Source: Didymella arachidicola (lineage: Eukaryota; Ascomycota; Dothideomycetes; Pleosporales; Didymellaceae). From it: a stretch of 64,000 nt of DNA. The DNA lies in contig CM049986.1 in NCBI GenBank assembly GCA_016630955.3, positions 558,001-622,000 on the forward strand. Direction: 5' to 3'. Both the position numbers and the translations under genes were made by a program. Below, piece after piece: positions 41,601 to 53,493 of the stretch (positions are counted from its first letter, which is position 1; every line of letters begins with the position of its first letter). Under the pieces are notes generated by a model. It made no database searches. It saw only the letters and a list, made by a program, of their open reading frames with translations, and was not told the DNA's origin.

Positions 41601-43302
41601 CCTTACCACTCGGGTTGCGCTTAACAAGGCCATCGACGACAGGCGATTTCCTCGTCTCGGCATGGCAGAAATTTGGCCCTACCGTGTACGCCTTGACATC
41701 CTCGGCATTCTCTACTTGCAAGAACTGCTCATAGATGTAGCTGGTGTCGGTCTCAGTGATGGATCTGGGCACAGCGAGGGTGTCATCTTTCTCTGAGCTC
41801 TTGTTGTTGATCTTCCTGAACAGTCTGCGGCCGCCGCCACCGTCCTTGCTGTGGAAGTAGATGTGGATGTTGTGGTCTTCACCACTCACGGGCTTCTCAA
41901 CGAAGGGTTTGGTCAGTGTCTGGCCGTCTACAAAGATTGTGTCGTTGTTGTCCATCATCTCGATCTTTTTCGGTGGCTGAACGCCTCCACCTGTGCCATC
42001 ACTTGCGCCAGGCAGACTGACTCCCGTGCGCTCGTACAACTGCTTGGCAAATTCAGCTGAGGGCAGCTGGGGTCCGCCATCTCGGTTCACCTCGATGCGC
42101 TTTGGGGTGGGCACGGCCAGCTTGTCGAGGATGGAGAGGCAGAGACGACGGTCCCACAGCACCTGCTGCATGGGCAGGTCATTGACGCAAAAGGGCTTGC
42201 GCAGGCGCACATAGGCAATGGCCTTGTCGAGGGGGAAGCCGTCTGAAAAGAAGGAGATGAGGAAGTCGCACACGGGCCAGTTCTCGACGTCCTCGTCGAG
42301 GATGATCTTGTCGCCGAAGATCTTGACCTCGAAGTCGTCGACGAGCTTGCCGAAGATGTTGCGGGCGGGCTTGCTGCGGGCCTTGCTCTCGAGGGCGCAG
42401 ACGCCGATGATGCCCTTCATGGGCTTCTTGGGCTCGCGCATGTTGACGCTCGCGGGGCTGCTGCTGGCGGCGGTGCTCGCGCTGACTCGGCGATGTGTGT
42501 TGCGGCTGCGCGAGCGGCGGGGGACGGCCTGGGGGTTGAAGGGCTGGGGCGAGGCGGCGGGGAGGGTGGGTGAAGTGACGGTGGTGGTGTTTGGCGGGGC
42601 CGCTTGCTGCGCGGCGTGCTGTGCGGCGTGCTGGTCCTGGGGGAAGAGCAGCTGGGTGGGCGACACCTTCGGCCCCAGCGAGCCATGCTGGCTCTGGGTA
42701 GTCACATTGAGCGACGTCGTTGCTGTAGTGCCGGTGCTGTGTGGGGCGGGGGGCTCGGACATTTTCGCTGTGAGGGTCAGCCTGGGTGCGCGCGCGAAGC
42801 AGTGCTCGAAGGCTCCATGCATACCGTCTGGTTCGCTGCCCACGACGGAGCTTCTCCCGCTCCACGAGTGGCCTCTGGTGTTGGCGTAGAGGGCAGAGCC
42901 GATGCTGTGCAGCGAAGAGAACGAGAGCCGCTTTTCCGCCGCGTCGACGTCAGACCGCGACTTAGCTTCCGACAAGGAAGACGGGTAACGAGACGCCGCT
43001 AGAGGGGTTGCATCGCCGTCTTCGTCAACGGCAGACCCGCTGTGCATGTTGGTCCTGCAAAAGTAGTCCTTGAGGCTGTCCGATGCCCTGGACGGCCTGC
43101 GCGCTGTCAGTCCCACAGGCCGCATGGGAGCGAGGGCTGCCGTGCCCAGCGGGCTCAGCTTGACCTCGATGCTCTCTGTGCCGGTCTGGGGCTCTGAGGC
43201 GCGCGCTTTGCGGCCGCTCGGGGGCTGCCATGACGAGGTGCTGGGCTGCGAGGGCGTGCTCTCGGTCGACGTGGTGCGCGACAGCGGCTGGGGGTCGGCC
43301 AT
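38685..43302 (-). CDS. VIP1: Inositol hexakisphosphate / diphosphoinositol-pentakisphosphate kinase
   Basis: Two minus-strand exons, 43302-38945 and 38895-38685, joined across a 49-nt intron, giving 1522 aa. The first ATG in frame is at 43302 (MADPQPLSR). Residues 1-290 are Ser/Pro-rich and disordered. The ATP-grasp kinase domain starts near 295 (MKGIIGVCALESKARSK; FLISFFSDGFPLDKAI; FCVNDLPMQQVLWDRR). A histidine-phosphatase-like domain starts near 795 (SVIRHADRTPKQKFKY, the RHxxR motif). This bifunctional Vip1/Asp1 layout makes and removes 1-phosphate inositol pyrophosphates, linked to phosphate signalling and polarised growth. The short last exon adds a charged tail. Confidence 0.95.
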
Positions 43303-43832
43303 GGTGAGGCGAGGCGACGCTCCTCGCGGGGTCACGAGTCACGGCTTGATAAGGGAGCAGTATCAAAACCACAATCCTCGAATATCTTCCAGAGGCCGAG
43401 GCGAGCGCCCATGACGTCTGTTCCAGCCTCATCAGCCACGGCGAGGCCAGTCCCACACTGGGACCAGGGCTTCGGGGGCCTTTTGGGCTTCGAGGCGGCA
43501 CATGGTGCGCCGCATGTGTAGCGTGTCACGATGGGGGACGTCATTGGATAGACGGCTGCACGTCACATCAGGAGATGGCACACGGAGTGCGGCGGACGAC
43601 TACACGACGTGCCAGGGACAGCCTGCTCACGACGGACGAGGTGTCATTCTGGGTACATGGCCAAGGCACATGGTTGATCTACTGCGCAAACAGTGAGGTG
43701 TTGGCCCAGCTGCCATGCTTCCCGCCGGGCAGATCCCTGCGCGCATCACAAGTGGGGCCTCTGCACCTCCGCTGAACTTTTTTGTAGCGCCTCCCAGCAC
43801 CACGCGCAACAGCACACACACAATTGCTGACC
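43303..43832. other. Divergent promoter between VIP1 and UTP21
   Basis: 530 bp separating the start codons of VIP1 (minus) and UTP21 (plus). No independent gene seen. Leaders of both genes presumably lie here. Confidence 0.55.
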
Positions 43833-46800
43833 ATGGCCGGCCACAAACAGAGCGCCGCAGCTGCGGGCCCAGTCTCCAAGCGCCAGAAGGTGCAGGGTGG
43901 CGGCGGGGAGAGCGCTGCGCCTGCCGTGCGCCAGTCCAAAATCTTTGCGCCGTTCCGAGTGAGCTCCCCCAGACAGCACACACTATGCAGACGAGGAGCA
44001 GGCCACTAACGCTCGCAGACTGTCGGACTCGTGTCTCCCACTGCCGTCCCCTTCACCGCGCTCCCGCTTGGCAAGACGACCTTCCAGATCACCACGTCCG
44101 TGGGGCGCTCGCTGCAGACGTACGACCTCAAGCGCGGACTGCACCTCGTCTTCATTACCCGCCCGCAGACCCCCGAGGACATCACCGCGACGCTGGCATG
44201 GAAGAAGCTGGTCTTCGCGGCATGGGGCGGCGCTGGGCGCAGTGCTGAGCGCGGCGTCTGGGTCTTCCAGCGCGGCAAGAAGGTGGCCGAGCTGGAGCTG
44301 CCGCTGGGTGGCATGGAGAGCCTCACTCGCCTCGTCGTCATGGGAGAGTGGATTGTTGGATGCGGCGCCACCAAGCTCGAAGTCTGGAAGACGTCCACGC
44401 GGGAGCACCACACGACACTGCAGGGCGCCTCGTCAAGCAGCCTGTCCGGCTGCATCACCAACATGCCCACATACCTCAACAAGATCTTCGCTGGCAGACA
44501 GGATGGCTCCGTCGAGATTTGGAACGTCAGCTCCGGCAAGCTGCTCTACACGCTGCTGCCCCCCGCCGCCGACTTTGGCGCAGTCACCGCCCTGCAGCCC
44601 ACACCTGCGCTCTCGCTCCTCGCCATCGCATACGAGTCCGGGCCCGTCACAATCCACGACATCCGCGCCGATAAAGAGGCCCTGCGACTGAACACCGGCG
44701 GCTCGCAAAAGGCCGCAGTCACCTCCATCTCCTTCCGCACCGATGGCCTGGGTGCTGGCGAAGATGGCCGTCAAGACGGTGTCATGGCAACGGCTAGCCA
44801 CGAGAGCGGCGACATCACATTCTGGGACTTGAACAAGGGCGGCCGCAAGACGGGCACTCTGCGTGGAGCCCACGGCCCTCCGCCATCTGCTAGTGGAGGC
44901 GTCGGTGGTGGCATCAGCAAAATCGAGTTCCTCGCTGGCCAGGCCGTCATCGTTTCGAGCGGTCTCGACAACACACTCAAGAGCTGGATCTTCGACGAGA
45001 CGCCCTTCTCCCCCGTACCACGGATCCTGCACCAGCGCGGTGGCCACGCTGCGCCCGTCTCGACCCTGCGTTTCCTACCGTCCAACTCGGACGGCTCTGA
45101 CGACACCGGCAAGTGGCTGCTCAGCGCAAGCAAAGATCGCAGTCTGTGGGGCTGGAGTTTGCGACGCGACGGCCAGAGCACAGAGCTCAGCCAGGGCGCC
45201 ATTCAAAAGAAGGCCAAGAAGATGGGTTTGCTCCACGGCAGCTCCGACACATCCAAGCACCACGTCAAGCTGGAAGACCTCAAGGCCCCAGCAATCACAT
45301 GCATGGCATGTTCGCTTAACCGTGACGGTGGAATGGGCGCCATGCCCGGCGTTACGGGTATCTGGAACAACTCATCAAAGGTGAAGGGCGACTCGAAGAA
45401 GGCCACCGAGGTCAACATGACTGGCTGGGAGAGCATTGTCACCGGACACGGAGACAAGACTGCGAGGACATGGTTCTGGGGCCGCAAGCGAGCTGGAAGA
45501 TGGGCCTTTGACACTGGTGATGGCACCGAGGTCAAGAGCATCGCCGTTTCACCGTGCGGTACATTTGCATTGATCGGGTCCGCCGGTGGCTCCATCGACA
45601 TGTACAACCTGCAGTCCGGCCAACACCGACGCAGGTTCCCTGCGCGTTTGACTCCCGCCGAGGCGAAGAAGTACAAGCTGCATCAGCTCCAGCTCGAAGA
45701 ATCGACTGGCTTCGAAACAGACGACGCACCAAAGACATTTGCGAAGGGTGAAGGCAAGCACAAGGGTGCTGTGACTGGCCTCGCCATCGACAATCTCAAC
45801 AGGACCGTCATCTCATGCTCTGACGATGGCAAGATCAAGTTTTGGAACTTTGCGACTGGCGCACTCCTCCACGAGATTGACTGGTATCCCATGGTCAAGA
45901 TCCTATCCTTGCGCTACCACTCCAACTCCGATCTGGTCGCACTCTCCTGCGACGATGGGTCGCTCCGCATTCTCGACATCACCACCCGCAAGCTGATTCG
46001 TGAGCTTTGGGCCACACGCTCTTCCACGCCCATCACTACGATTGACTACACTTTCTCCAGTGACGGTCGCTGGATCATCTCTGCATCTTCTGATAGCACA
46101 ATCCGCGTCTGGGATCTTCCAACAGGCCACCTAATAGACGCCATGCGTCTGCCAAAGCCCATCAACAGTGTCGCTTTCTCACCTGCCGGAGACTTCCTCG
46201 CTACCGGCCTCGAAGGCGAGGTCGGCGTGCACATCTTCACCAACCGCACCCTCTTCACCCACGTCCCTACTCGGCAGATCTCGGAAACCGACGTTGCCTC
46301 TGTGGCCGCGCCCACGGCCTCCGGCGAAGGCGGCGAGAACATGATCACGCTGGCCGAGGAGGAAGGCGAAGAAGTGGAGGAGGACACCACGGCCGTACCA
46401 GTCATGGACCAACTCAGCGACAAAATCACAACACTATCCCTCGTCCCCAAATCAAGGTGGCAAACCCTCCTCCACCTCGACACAATCCGCACCCGCAACA
46501 AACCCAAGGAAGCCCCCAAAAAACCCGAACACGCACCCTTCTTCCTCCCCGCCGTCGGCGAAAAAAACAACCCCCTCAACCCCCTCGACGCACCCCCCTC
46601 GCCCAGCAGCAGAATATCCAGCTCCGCACTCGCAAGCCGCAGCACCGCTGCAACAAGCACCTCCGAATTCACCCGCCTCCTCGCGCACGGCTCACCCACC
46701 ACCCTCCTCGCGTACCTAGCCAGCCTGCCCCCAAGCGCAGCCGACATTGCCATCCGCACGCTGGACACGCAGGCGCCGTACACCGAACTCCGGACGTTCA

Positions 46801-47024
46801 TCGCTGCGCTCACCGCGCGGCTCAGGCAGCGCAGGGACTACGAGCTCGTGCAGGCGTGGATGAGTGTTTTTCTCAGGCTGCATGGCGATGTGGTTGTTAG
46901 GGATGAGGGGCTTGTGGGGTTGTTGAGGGAGTGGCAGGGTGAGAGTAAGAGGGAGGGGGAAAGGGTGGGGGGGCTGGTGGGGTATAGTGTTGGGGTTGTG
47001 GGGTGGGTGAGGAGTGTGAGGTAG
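43833..47024 (+). CDS. UTP21: U3 snoRNP protein UTP21 (WDR36 homologue)
   Basis: Two exons, 43833-43958 and 44019-47024, with a 60-nt intron (GTGAGC, CACTAAC branch, GCTCGCAG), giving 1043 aa. Two tandem WD40 propellers are visible, with repeats such as DGSVEIWNVSSGKLLYTL, DNTLKSWIFDETPFSP and DSTIRVWDLPTGHLID. The C-terminal Utp21 domain begins after an acidic linker and contains EFTRLLAHGSPTTLLAYLAS and RDYELVQAWMSVFLRLHGD. UTP21 belongs to the UTP-B subcomplex of the small-subunit processome and is needed for 18S rRNA maturation in the nucleolus. The 3' end shows a sharp switch from C-rich to G-rich coding strand. Confidence 0.95.
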
Positions 47025-47145
47025 ATGTAGTAGATTAGTCAATTTCAGAATTCAGAATCCAGGATCTGCGAAGTGCGCGCTGCTCGTTCTAGGGTTCTTT
47101 ACCATGGTTACAATGGCCTGTTCTCCAATCAAGCAATGTGAGAGG

Positions 47146-48339
47146 TTATCCCCAATCAAATTCTTCCAGATCACACTCCCGAAACCGCTCCCCTCGCCAC
47201 CGCCCCCGCTGCGACACGCCACGGTAGTATCTGGCCTCAACACACGCCTCGTATTCAATCGGAGACAGAACCCCAGCGCGGCGGTACGGCGCCGGCTTTG
47301 GCGGCAGCTTTGGCGGCAGCGGTGAAGGAGAAGACGAAGAAGAAGTCTCAGCGTTTTGAGTGCGGAGGTCCTGCGCTGCGGTGTAAGACTCGAGGAGATG
47401 TGTGGTGGTGAGGGGGAGGGGAGTAAAGTGTTCAGTGAGTAGATTGCGGTATGCGGGGGGCTTAGGGGGGAGTCGGGGCGCGGTGTTGCGTGCTGTGGGG
47501 AGCGCGGATGGCGAACAGGGGGGAATTGGAGGAGAAGAAAGGGACCGAGACGGTGGGCAAGGTACTGGCGAAGGGGGTGGGTGCTCCGACTGCGGTGAGG
47601 ATGAAAGTATGGTTGGAAGCGCAGGACCTCCATCGATGAGCTTGCTCACGTCGTCCAAGTCCTCCTCCCCTGGGGAACAAGATGGCATGTTAGTCGACTG
47701 CCGAGTGCTACCTGGATTGATGTATCCAGCAAGATACGCAAACCCATCAACAACCTCGGCCTGCGGTGCTGGAGCAGCGGCAGGGGCCGTGGAAGCGATA
47801 CACAACCCCAAATAGCCGAATTCCCGCACAAAGCTCGAGCGATGGGCCTTGTCTCGGAAGGCCACGCCGGGGGAAAACGTCCTGTTGGGGTCTGAAACAG
47901 CATCGCGCACGGTCAGGTGCGTGGGATGGTCAGTGGAAGCTGGGAGCTCGTACACTTCCGTACGAGGCTGGTGCTCGCTGTCGCGGGGGTCGGATAATGG
48001 GGTTTCGGTATCGGGATTTGGAGAGACTTGTGGGATGTCTCGAGGGGCGTCTTCGGGGTTGGGCCGCTTGCCGGGAATCAGGATGTCTGGGAGAGAGTGG
48101 TGGGGAGGGTTGGTGTGGTGCGGGAGGCGAAGAGTATGGGTTTCGGTCTTGGTCGTCGCGTAGCCTTGGGAACCGGGATAAGAGACGTTTGTAGGGTATA
48201 AAAGTTGGCCACTAAGGACTTGAGCTCGACGGTGGATATCACGGCCTAGAGAGTGATTTGCGTCGGCAATGTAGTCAGAGTGGGAACGTGTCAGTCGGTT
48301 CTGATCGAGATCGTAATCGATGTAGGGCACTCCAGGCAT
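47146..48339 (-). CDS. Proline-rich orphan protein
   Basis: A minus-strand gene from the ATG at 48339 (MPGVPYIDYDLDQNRLTRS). A 42-nt candidate intron at 47711-47670 (GTAGCA, GACTAAC branch, CCCCAG) is a multiple of three and stop-free: spliced length 383 aa, unspliced 397 aa. Much of the protein is Pro/Ser-rich, with paired PRLPPKPPAYR and PKLPPKPAPYR motifs that look like SH3-binding sites. A short conserved-looking core reads SSFVREFGYLGLCIAS. Not recognised. The stop lies 119 bp from that of UTP21, so the two genes are convergent. Confidence 0.65.
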   Translation of the reverse strand: MPGVPYIDYDLDQNRLTRSHSDYIADANHSLGRDIHRRAQVLSGQLLYPTNVSYPGSQGYATTKTETHTLRLPHHTNPPHHSLPDILIPGKRPNPEDAPRDIPQVSPNPDTETPLSDPRDSEHQPRTEVYELPASTDHPTHLTVRDAVSDPNRTFSPGVAFRDKAHRSSFVREFGYLGLCIASTAPAAAPAPQAEVVDGFAYLAGYINPGSTRQSTNMPSCSPGEEDLDDVSKLIDGGPALPTILSSSPQSEHPPPSPVPCPPSRSLSSPPIPPCSPSALPTARNTAPRLPPKPPAYRNLLTEHFTPLPLTTTHLLESYTAAQDLRTQNAETSSSSSPSPLPPKLPPKPAPYRRAGVLSPIEYEACVEARYYRGVSQRGRWRGERFRECDLEEFDWG

Positions 48340-49317
48340 GGCAGAAATTATTAAGCAGATATCAAGTCTGTAAAAAGCTAGTCTCAGATTCTGGTGGATT
48401 GAGTCGAAGCCGTGATCTTCGTATGGGTATGCACAAGAACCTTCGCATCGCTACGGCCTTTTCAATGGTGCAGGCAAGCTCGCTCAGCCCTTCTCTACCG
48501 CATCTTCAACATTGTGAAAGCACTTCGATGGCGGAGTTTAACAGGCTCCGTCGTCAAGGTCTGGATCTGGTTAGGATGTCTCGGGGCGGCGGCGGCGGGA
48601 TGACTGATTGGCTGTGTGTTCAGCTTGTGTGCGAGGAGAATAGGACCTTTCATGTTCGTTGTGGCTGTGAGGTAGGTACTGACTCTGCATACTGCTTTAG
48701 GTAGTATGAGGAAGCTGAGCGTGTATTCGACGGGAATATGGGCACCGAGCTTTGAGGATATTGGACATGATAAGATTCAGAGTGTCGTTAGAAGAGATAT
48801 CGTCGTGGCTCATCAATCAAGAGTCAAAAAAAGTCCAACATATCTGTTAGATCTTTCTACGTTCTATCCTGTCTGTCGCCGTGGTTTCGTCGCCTGTGGC
48901 AGGCCCGCTTCGCGTACCGCTTCCCCGCGGAAGCAAGCCCGACCACCACCACCATACCCCTAGCGCTACGTATCTGTGAAAAGGTTGCCGCTGATTTGAG
49001 TGTGCTTTTGGAACTGTAGCCTGGGTCCAGCTGTCGATACGGACTCAGTGTAGGGCGGCTCGCGGCGTATCTTCCCCGTTGGCGCACTCCGCCCCACAGC
49101 ACGCTGGCAGCAATCTCCTAATAATGTAGTCGCTGTAGTCGGCAGTCTTTCACCATGTTCAAGCTATGTGCACAGTATCGTCCGAGAGGTTACAAAAGAT
49201 GCCGTCTTCCTCTAGTCGTCGATACTCAAACCAACTTCGGGATTAGGAGTAGAATTTGCATACAGCTTGATAGTCCAGCTAAGCCTCTGATTACCTCATC
49301 ATTTGTTCTTATTACAC
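48340..49317. other. Intergenic region
   Basis: About 1 kb with short overlapping frames only. No recognisable gene. Confidence 0.45.
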
Positions 49318-50079
49318 ATGCGAGTAATGAACTGCCCACCTGCTGGCATTGACGAAGATCACTCCAGTGTGGGTGTCCACCCCAGGCGGACTACGTCCCC
49401 TCATACACAGCATCGTTCCCGTAATAACTTTTCTAATGTGGAGCTGGTCTCCACGAATTCTACACATCAGTATTGTAAGAGCTGTAGCAAAGGGTATCGC
49501 CAACCAGCGCAAGGCTCAGGCCATTCTTGCATGAATACACGAATGCATCGCGCTCGAGGCACGTCGCCTCAGCGGGGCCACGAGTGTACAACTGGACAGC
49601 CTCGTCCGCATCCAGAGTTTGAAACCTATGATAGATACAATCATAACGAGACGCTTCGTCAGACTAACCCTGGTGCGACCGTCCCGAGCCGTTCCCCTAA
49701 CCAGGTCTGGCAGCTCCACGGGCAGCCTCGTGCAATGAAGCGCAATATCGATCGACCTAATGGATCACAGAGGCTTCACGCGACAAATCCAGACCAAGCT
49801 TGTACTCCGGAAGCGGACTTTTATCCGTCTGAGCTTGCTTTTGTTGAGCAATTCGACCAGGCTAAATGTCGTCGAGAACGTCTGGCAATCTTTGAGGAGC
49901 TGCATGCGCGGGGTTTTCGCCACACTTCTGTTGGGTCTCAAGATACTGAGCCGCTGAGTTCGCGAAGTCGAGACATCATCAGGCAATTCGACCTCGTTCG
50001 CCGCGGCAGTGGTAAGCGTGCGAAGCTTCGCGGAAGTATAAAGCAATGGTTGAAGATTGAGTGGGAACATATCTTGTAG
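49318..50079 (+). CDS. Possible orphan gene
   Basis: An uninterrupted 253-codon frame from the ATG at 49318. The first 150 residues are low in hydrophobics and rich in His/Arg/Ser/Pro. The last 90 look more protein-like and helical (FYPSELAFVEQFDQAKCRRE; IFEELHARGF; SIKQWLKIEWEHIL). No domain is recognised and the codon bias is weak. It may be real, perhaps with a different 5' exon, or chance. Confidence 0.35.
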   Translation: MRVMNCPPAGIDEDHSSVGVHPRRTTSPHTQHRSRNNFSNVELVSTNSTHQYCKSCSKGYRQPAQGSGHSCMNTRMHRARGTSPQRGHECTTGQPRPHPEFETYDRYNHNETLRQTNPGATVPSRSPNQVWQLHGQPRAMKRNIDRPNGSQRLHATNPDQACTPEADFYPSELAFVEQFDQAKCRRERLAIFEELHARGFRHTSVGSQDTEPLSSRSRDIIRQFDLVRRGSGKRAKLRGSIKQWLKIEWEHIL

Positions 50080-50456
50080 GAAGACTGCAATAGATCGTTT
50101 TGGGCGTACCCCCTGTCGCAAATGATTTCGAATTATTGTTCTCGGTTCCGTCGAGCAATGGTCATTTTAAAGTAGGGGAAATAAAGATCCAAACCGTTAA
50201 CGAAATGCATGGAATCCTGCAGCATACCGTCAGCCATGATTCCGATGTGGAAGACATACCAGAGCCTTAAATTGCTCACGAACGCGAGAGCACACACTGG
50301 GACCAAGTCCTACACGTGGCTTTTGTATGTGGACTTGATCTGCAGTCAGACGTGGTTGCCTAAAACGAGACCGAACATTAGGGACGATGTTTCCACACAG
50401 ATAAACTCAGCCAACAATATCCAGGTCTTTTGTGGCTATTTTTGAAAATTGCAGCG
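50080..50456. other. Short intergenic region
   Basis: About 380 bp upstream of the 2EXR gene. Nothing supported. Confidence 0.45.
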
Positions 50457-51485
50457 ATGTGGGAAGCTCTGCGAAGTTTGACGTTCCGTGAGACGAGTTG
50501 CGAAGAAGAAAAGGCAAAGATGAAGGAAGGCGTGACGTCAGAGCACTCGAAGAAGGCACCTGAGCCAGAATCGAACGAGCAATCGTGAGCATACATGGAT
50601 ATGTGAATCTGGCCGTCTTTCTAACCTTGGAGTAGGGTCACAACGGAGACAGGAATTTGCCTCTTCTTACGCCTCCCAGCTGAGATTCGACTGCAGATCT
50701 ACTCCCACACTGACATTGGGGGCAACACCATCGAGGTCCTCAGCCTCCCGATCGTTCGAACGTCCTGCGACACGCAATGTTATCGCACTTATAGTACTGA
50801 CCCGGTAGAACACCAACTTTTGTATCGAGTTGAGCTCAAAGATGACGAGAAGTACGAGAATGGCACTAAGGTCACGCCAACATCAAGGCGCAAATGGCTC
50901 ACACCTGGACGGACCAGTCCTTCGGAGTTGACGAGCTCCTCAAACCCCGTAAAGCGCAAACGGTGCGTTAGCGTTCACGGGCTCTTCAGCTTAATCAGTG
51001 TGTGCAGACAGACACGCACAGATCTCCAATTGCTGGTATACGAGATCAACTCGTTCGCGTTCTCGGACAAAAATTACAACTACTGCCGCGCAATCCGTGC
51101 ATTCAGTCAGTCTTTGACAGGTCGAGAGTCGTCCGCGATCAAGACGATCTATTGGCCGCTGGTGAACGTCCTGGTATACCGACGCAGCTTGCGCGGCGAG
51201 AAGGTCGAGGAACCTGACAGTGCGTGCATGGAGGAACTCAGAAGTCTGAAAGGACTGAATCGAATCGTCCTTCGTTACGGCAGTACAGAATTCAATAATC
51301 TAGCGGACAAGCAAAACGAAGAAGAGACGATGGAGTTGCGGGACTTGCTTGCGGCGAATGGCGGGTGGGACTACGCACTTGAGCGAGATTTCCGTAGGAC
51401 GTTGGCTGTGAGAACCGCGCGGGCGTTGATCGCTACGGAGAACGTCACGATTGAATGTGAGAGGACTTGGCGGATGGCTTTCTAA
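50457..51485 (+). CDS. 2EXR-domain protein
   Basis: Two exons, 50457-50584 and 50636-51485, joined across a 51-nt intron (GTGAGC, TCTAAC branch, GAGTAG), giving 325 aa. Exon 2 begins with the 2EXR/F-box-like motif FLRLPAEIRLQIYSH, followed by LLSVCRQ-type LISVCRQTRTDLQLLVYEIN and a leucine-rich C-terminal part. This is a large, expanded and poorly characterised family in filamentous ascomycetes. The short exon 1 is charged (Lys/Glu-rich). Function unknown; a protein-interaction role is only an inference. Confidence 0.85.
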
Positions 51486-51650
51486 GTAAGTTACTTGCAA
51501 ACGGTGCACTAAGATAAGATAATCATCATACTTGGCCCTTGGCGACGTTGATTCACCTCAATGACCTACTAGTCTAATGTTAACGCCACAGTTGATTATA
51601 AGGCCAATTTTTTACGAAACCCAATAACGGGTAGAAGTAAGGCGATAAGC

Positions 51651-53493
51651 ATGCGTTTTTCAAGATATACACAGTACTGGATGGAACACAGCCGCATAAA
51701 CATAACAAACGGACACGCTCAGTGTCGACATGTCTCACGAGCGGTGCTTCCTGGTTCATTCATCTGACTCCGAAGCAAAACATGCTTGCTAATCTATCCA
51801 GATGTCAAATACAGCGATGACCTGTTCAACTTCACTCGGGGTCGTTTCATCTGCAATGAGCAATATGAAATGTCGCGACGCCATGTACGCTTCAACGTCA
51901 ACGAGCTTGCTCGTTGTGCAGCCAAGGCTGTTGGGGCACGAGCCTGCATCAGTATAACCAAATATCCTGATGGTATGTACAACAAGAGCATGCTGCTTAT
52001 TATGGACAACGGCTCTCGAGTTGTAGCCAAAGTCCCGAACCCAAACGCTGGTCTGCCTCATTTCACCACAGCCAGCGAAGTTGCGACGATGGATTTTGTA
52101 GGTTTTTTCTAATAAGCTCCAAGTTCATAGGATTGACGATGTAGGCACGAAATATTCTTGGGAACCCCGTCCCTAAAGTTCTAGCTTGGTGTTCCCGGAA
52201 GCAGGAGAGCCCTGTCGGCGCTGAATACATCATCATGGAACGCGTGCCGGGAATTGAATTAGAGCACGTCTGGCCAAAGATGAATATCAAGGACAGATTT
52301 TCTGTAGTGAAAGCAATCGCTAGTTTCCAGAAGTCGTGGACATCAGTATCCTTTGCGAAATATGGAAGTCTTTATTTCTCAAAAGACCTCGACGACACGC
52401 CCGATGGTCAGCCGGTGTACGTCGATGCAAAGGGCAATCGTATCACAAACGCATGCTATGCCGTTGGCCCGTTAACAGGACGTGAAACCCTCGACGACGG
52501 AAGAGCCACAGTCAACTTTGACAGAGGTCCATGTAAGATTGCCAACTGGACATCAGGGCCGCCGAATTGACAAAGCAAGGGAGCTCATTAGAAGCATATC
52601 ATACCGCGATTGGTCACCGCGAGATATCATGTATCAGCCAACTCCCTGAACTACCCAAGTCTCCAATCACCCTGTGCGGTCCGGGAACCTATCGACCTAC
52701 AAGAGCGAAGAAACTAAAGGCTTTGCGCTACTACCTCGACATGATTAAATTTCTTCTCACAGAAGACGAGGACATTTCATCAGCGTATCTCCGGCATGGC
52801 GATTTACATCTTGGCAATATCTTTGTCGACCCCTCCGAGACTACCAAAGTCGTGGGTCTTATAGATTGGCAGTCAACGGAAATATCTCCGCTTTACTTCC
52901 ATGCCCGACAGCCTTACATCATCGACTATGTTGGCTCACCCATCAACGGTCTGACAAGACCTCAACCAAGAAAGGACCTGGACAGCCTCGATCCTTCTGC
53001 GAGACAGGAAGCTGAGGCCTTATATCTACACCAATCCCTGTGTTCGTTGTACAACACCCTGACGCATCACCAAAACCCACGTCTCTATGCTGCGCTCCAG
53101 TTTCAGGAGACGCAGGAGTATCTATTTCTACTTCTAGCGCGTAATATCCTCATCGATGGTGAGGTGGCCTATCTCTCACAGTTAGCTGAGTTGGAAAGAA
53201 CATGGACAGACTTCGCAGCGGCCAAAGGTTCGGCTTGTCCTTTCACGTTCTCACAGAAAGAACGGGAGGGTCTTGAGGCTGATATGCAAGGTGTTACACG
53301 AGGCATGGAAGCAATGCACTCGATACGAGATAGCTTGGGGGAATTGTTCCCTGAGCAGGGTATTGTGAGGCCAGATCAGTACGATGAAGCTCTAGATGCG
53401 TTGGCGCAGATGAAGGAACAGATCGTTGACACCTTCGCTTGCAATCCACAGGAAAAGGAGATTTGGGGAAAAGAGTGGCCGTTTGGGACTTGA
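51651..53493 (+). CDS. AIM9-like aminoglycoside-phosphotransferase-fold kinase
   Basis: Modelled as four exons: 51651-51753, 51802-52097, 52145-52532 and 52580-53493, about 566 aa, with introns of 48, 47 and 47 nt and consistent phases. Exon 1 is the least certain because its donor (GTTCAT) is weak. It would supply an Arg-rich, nearly acid-free leader compatible with mitochondrial import. The body starts YSDDLFNFTRGRFI, typical of AIM9-like proteins. The catalytic loop LRHGDLHLGNIFVD (H-x-D-x4-N) and metal-binding LIDWQS lie in exon 4. The substrate of this family is unknown. Confidence 0.85.

Noticed and set aside
50560..50600. tRNA-like B-box resemblance (cagaatcgaacg)
   Set aside because: No acceptor stem or A-box at the right distance, and it lies in exon 1 of the 2EXR gene.
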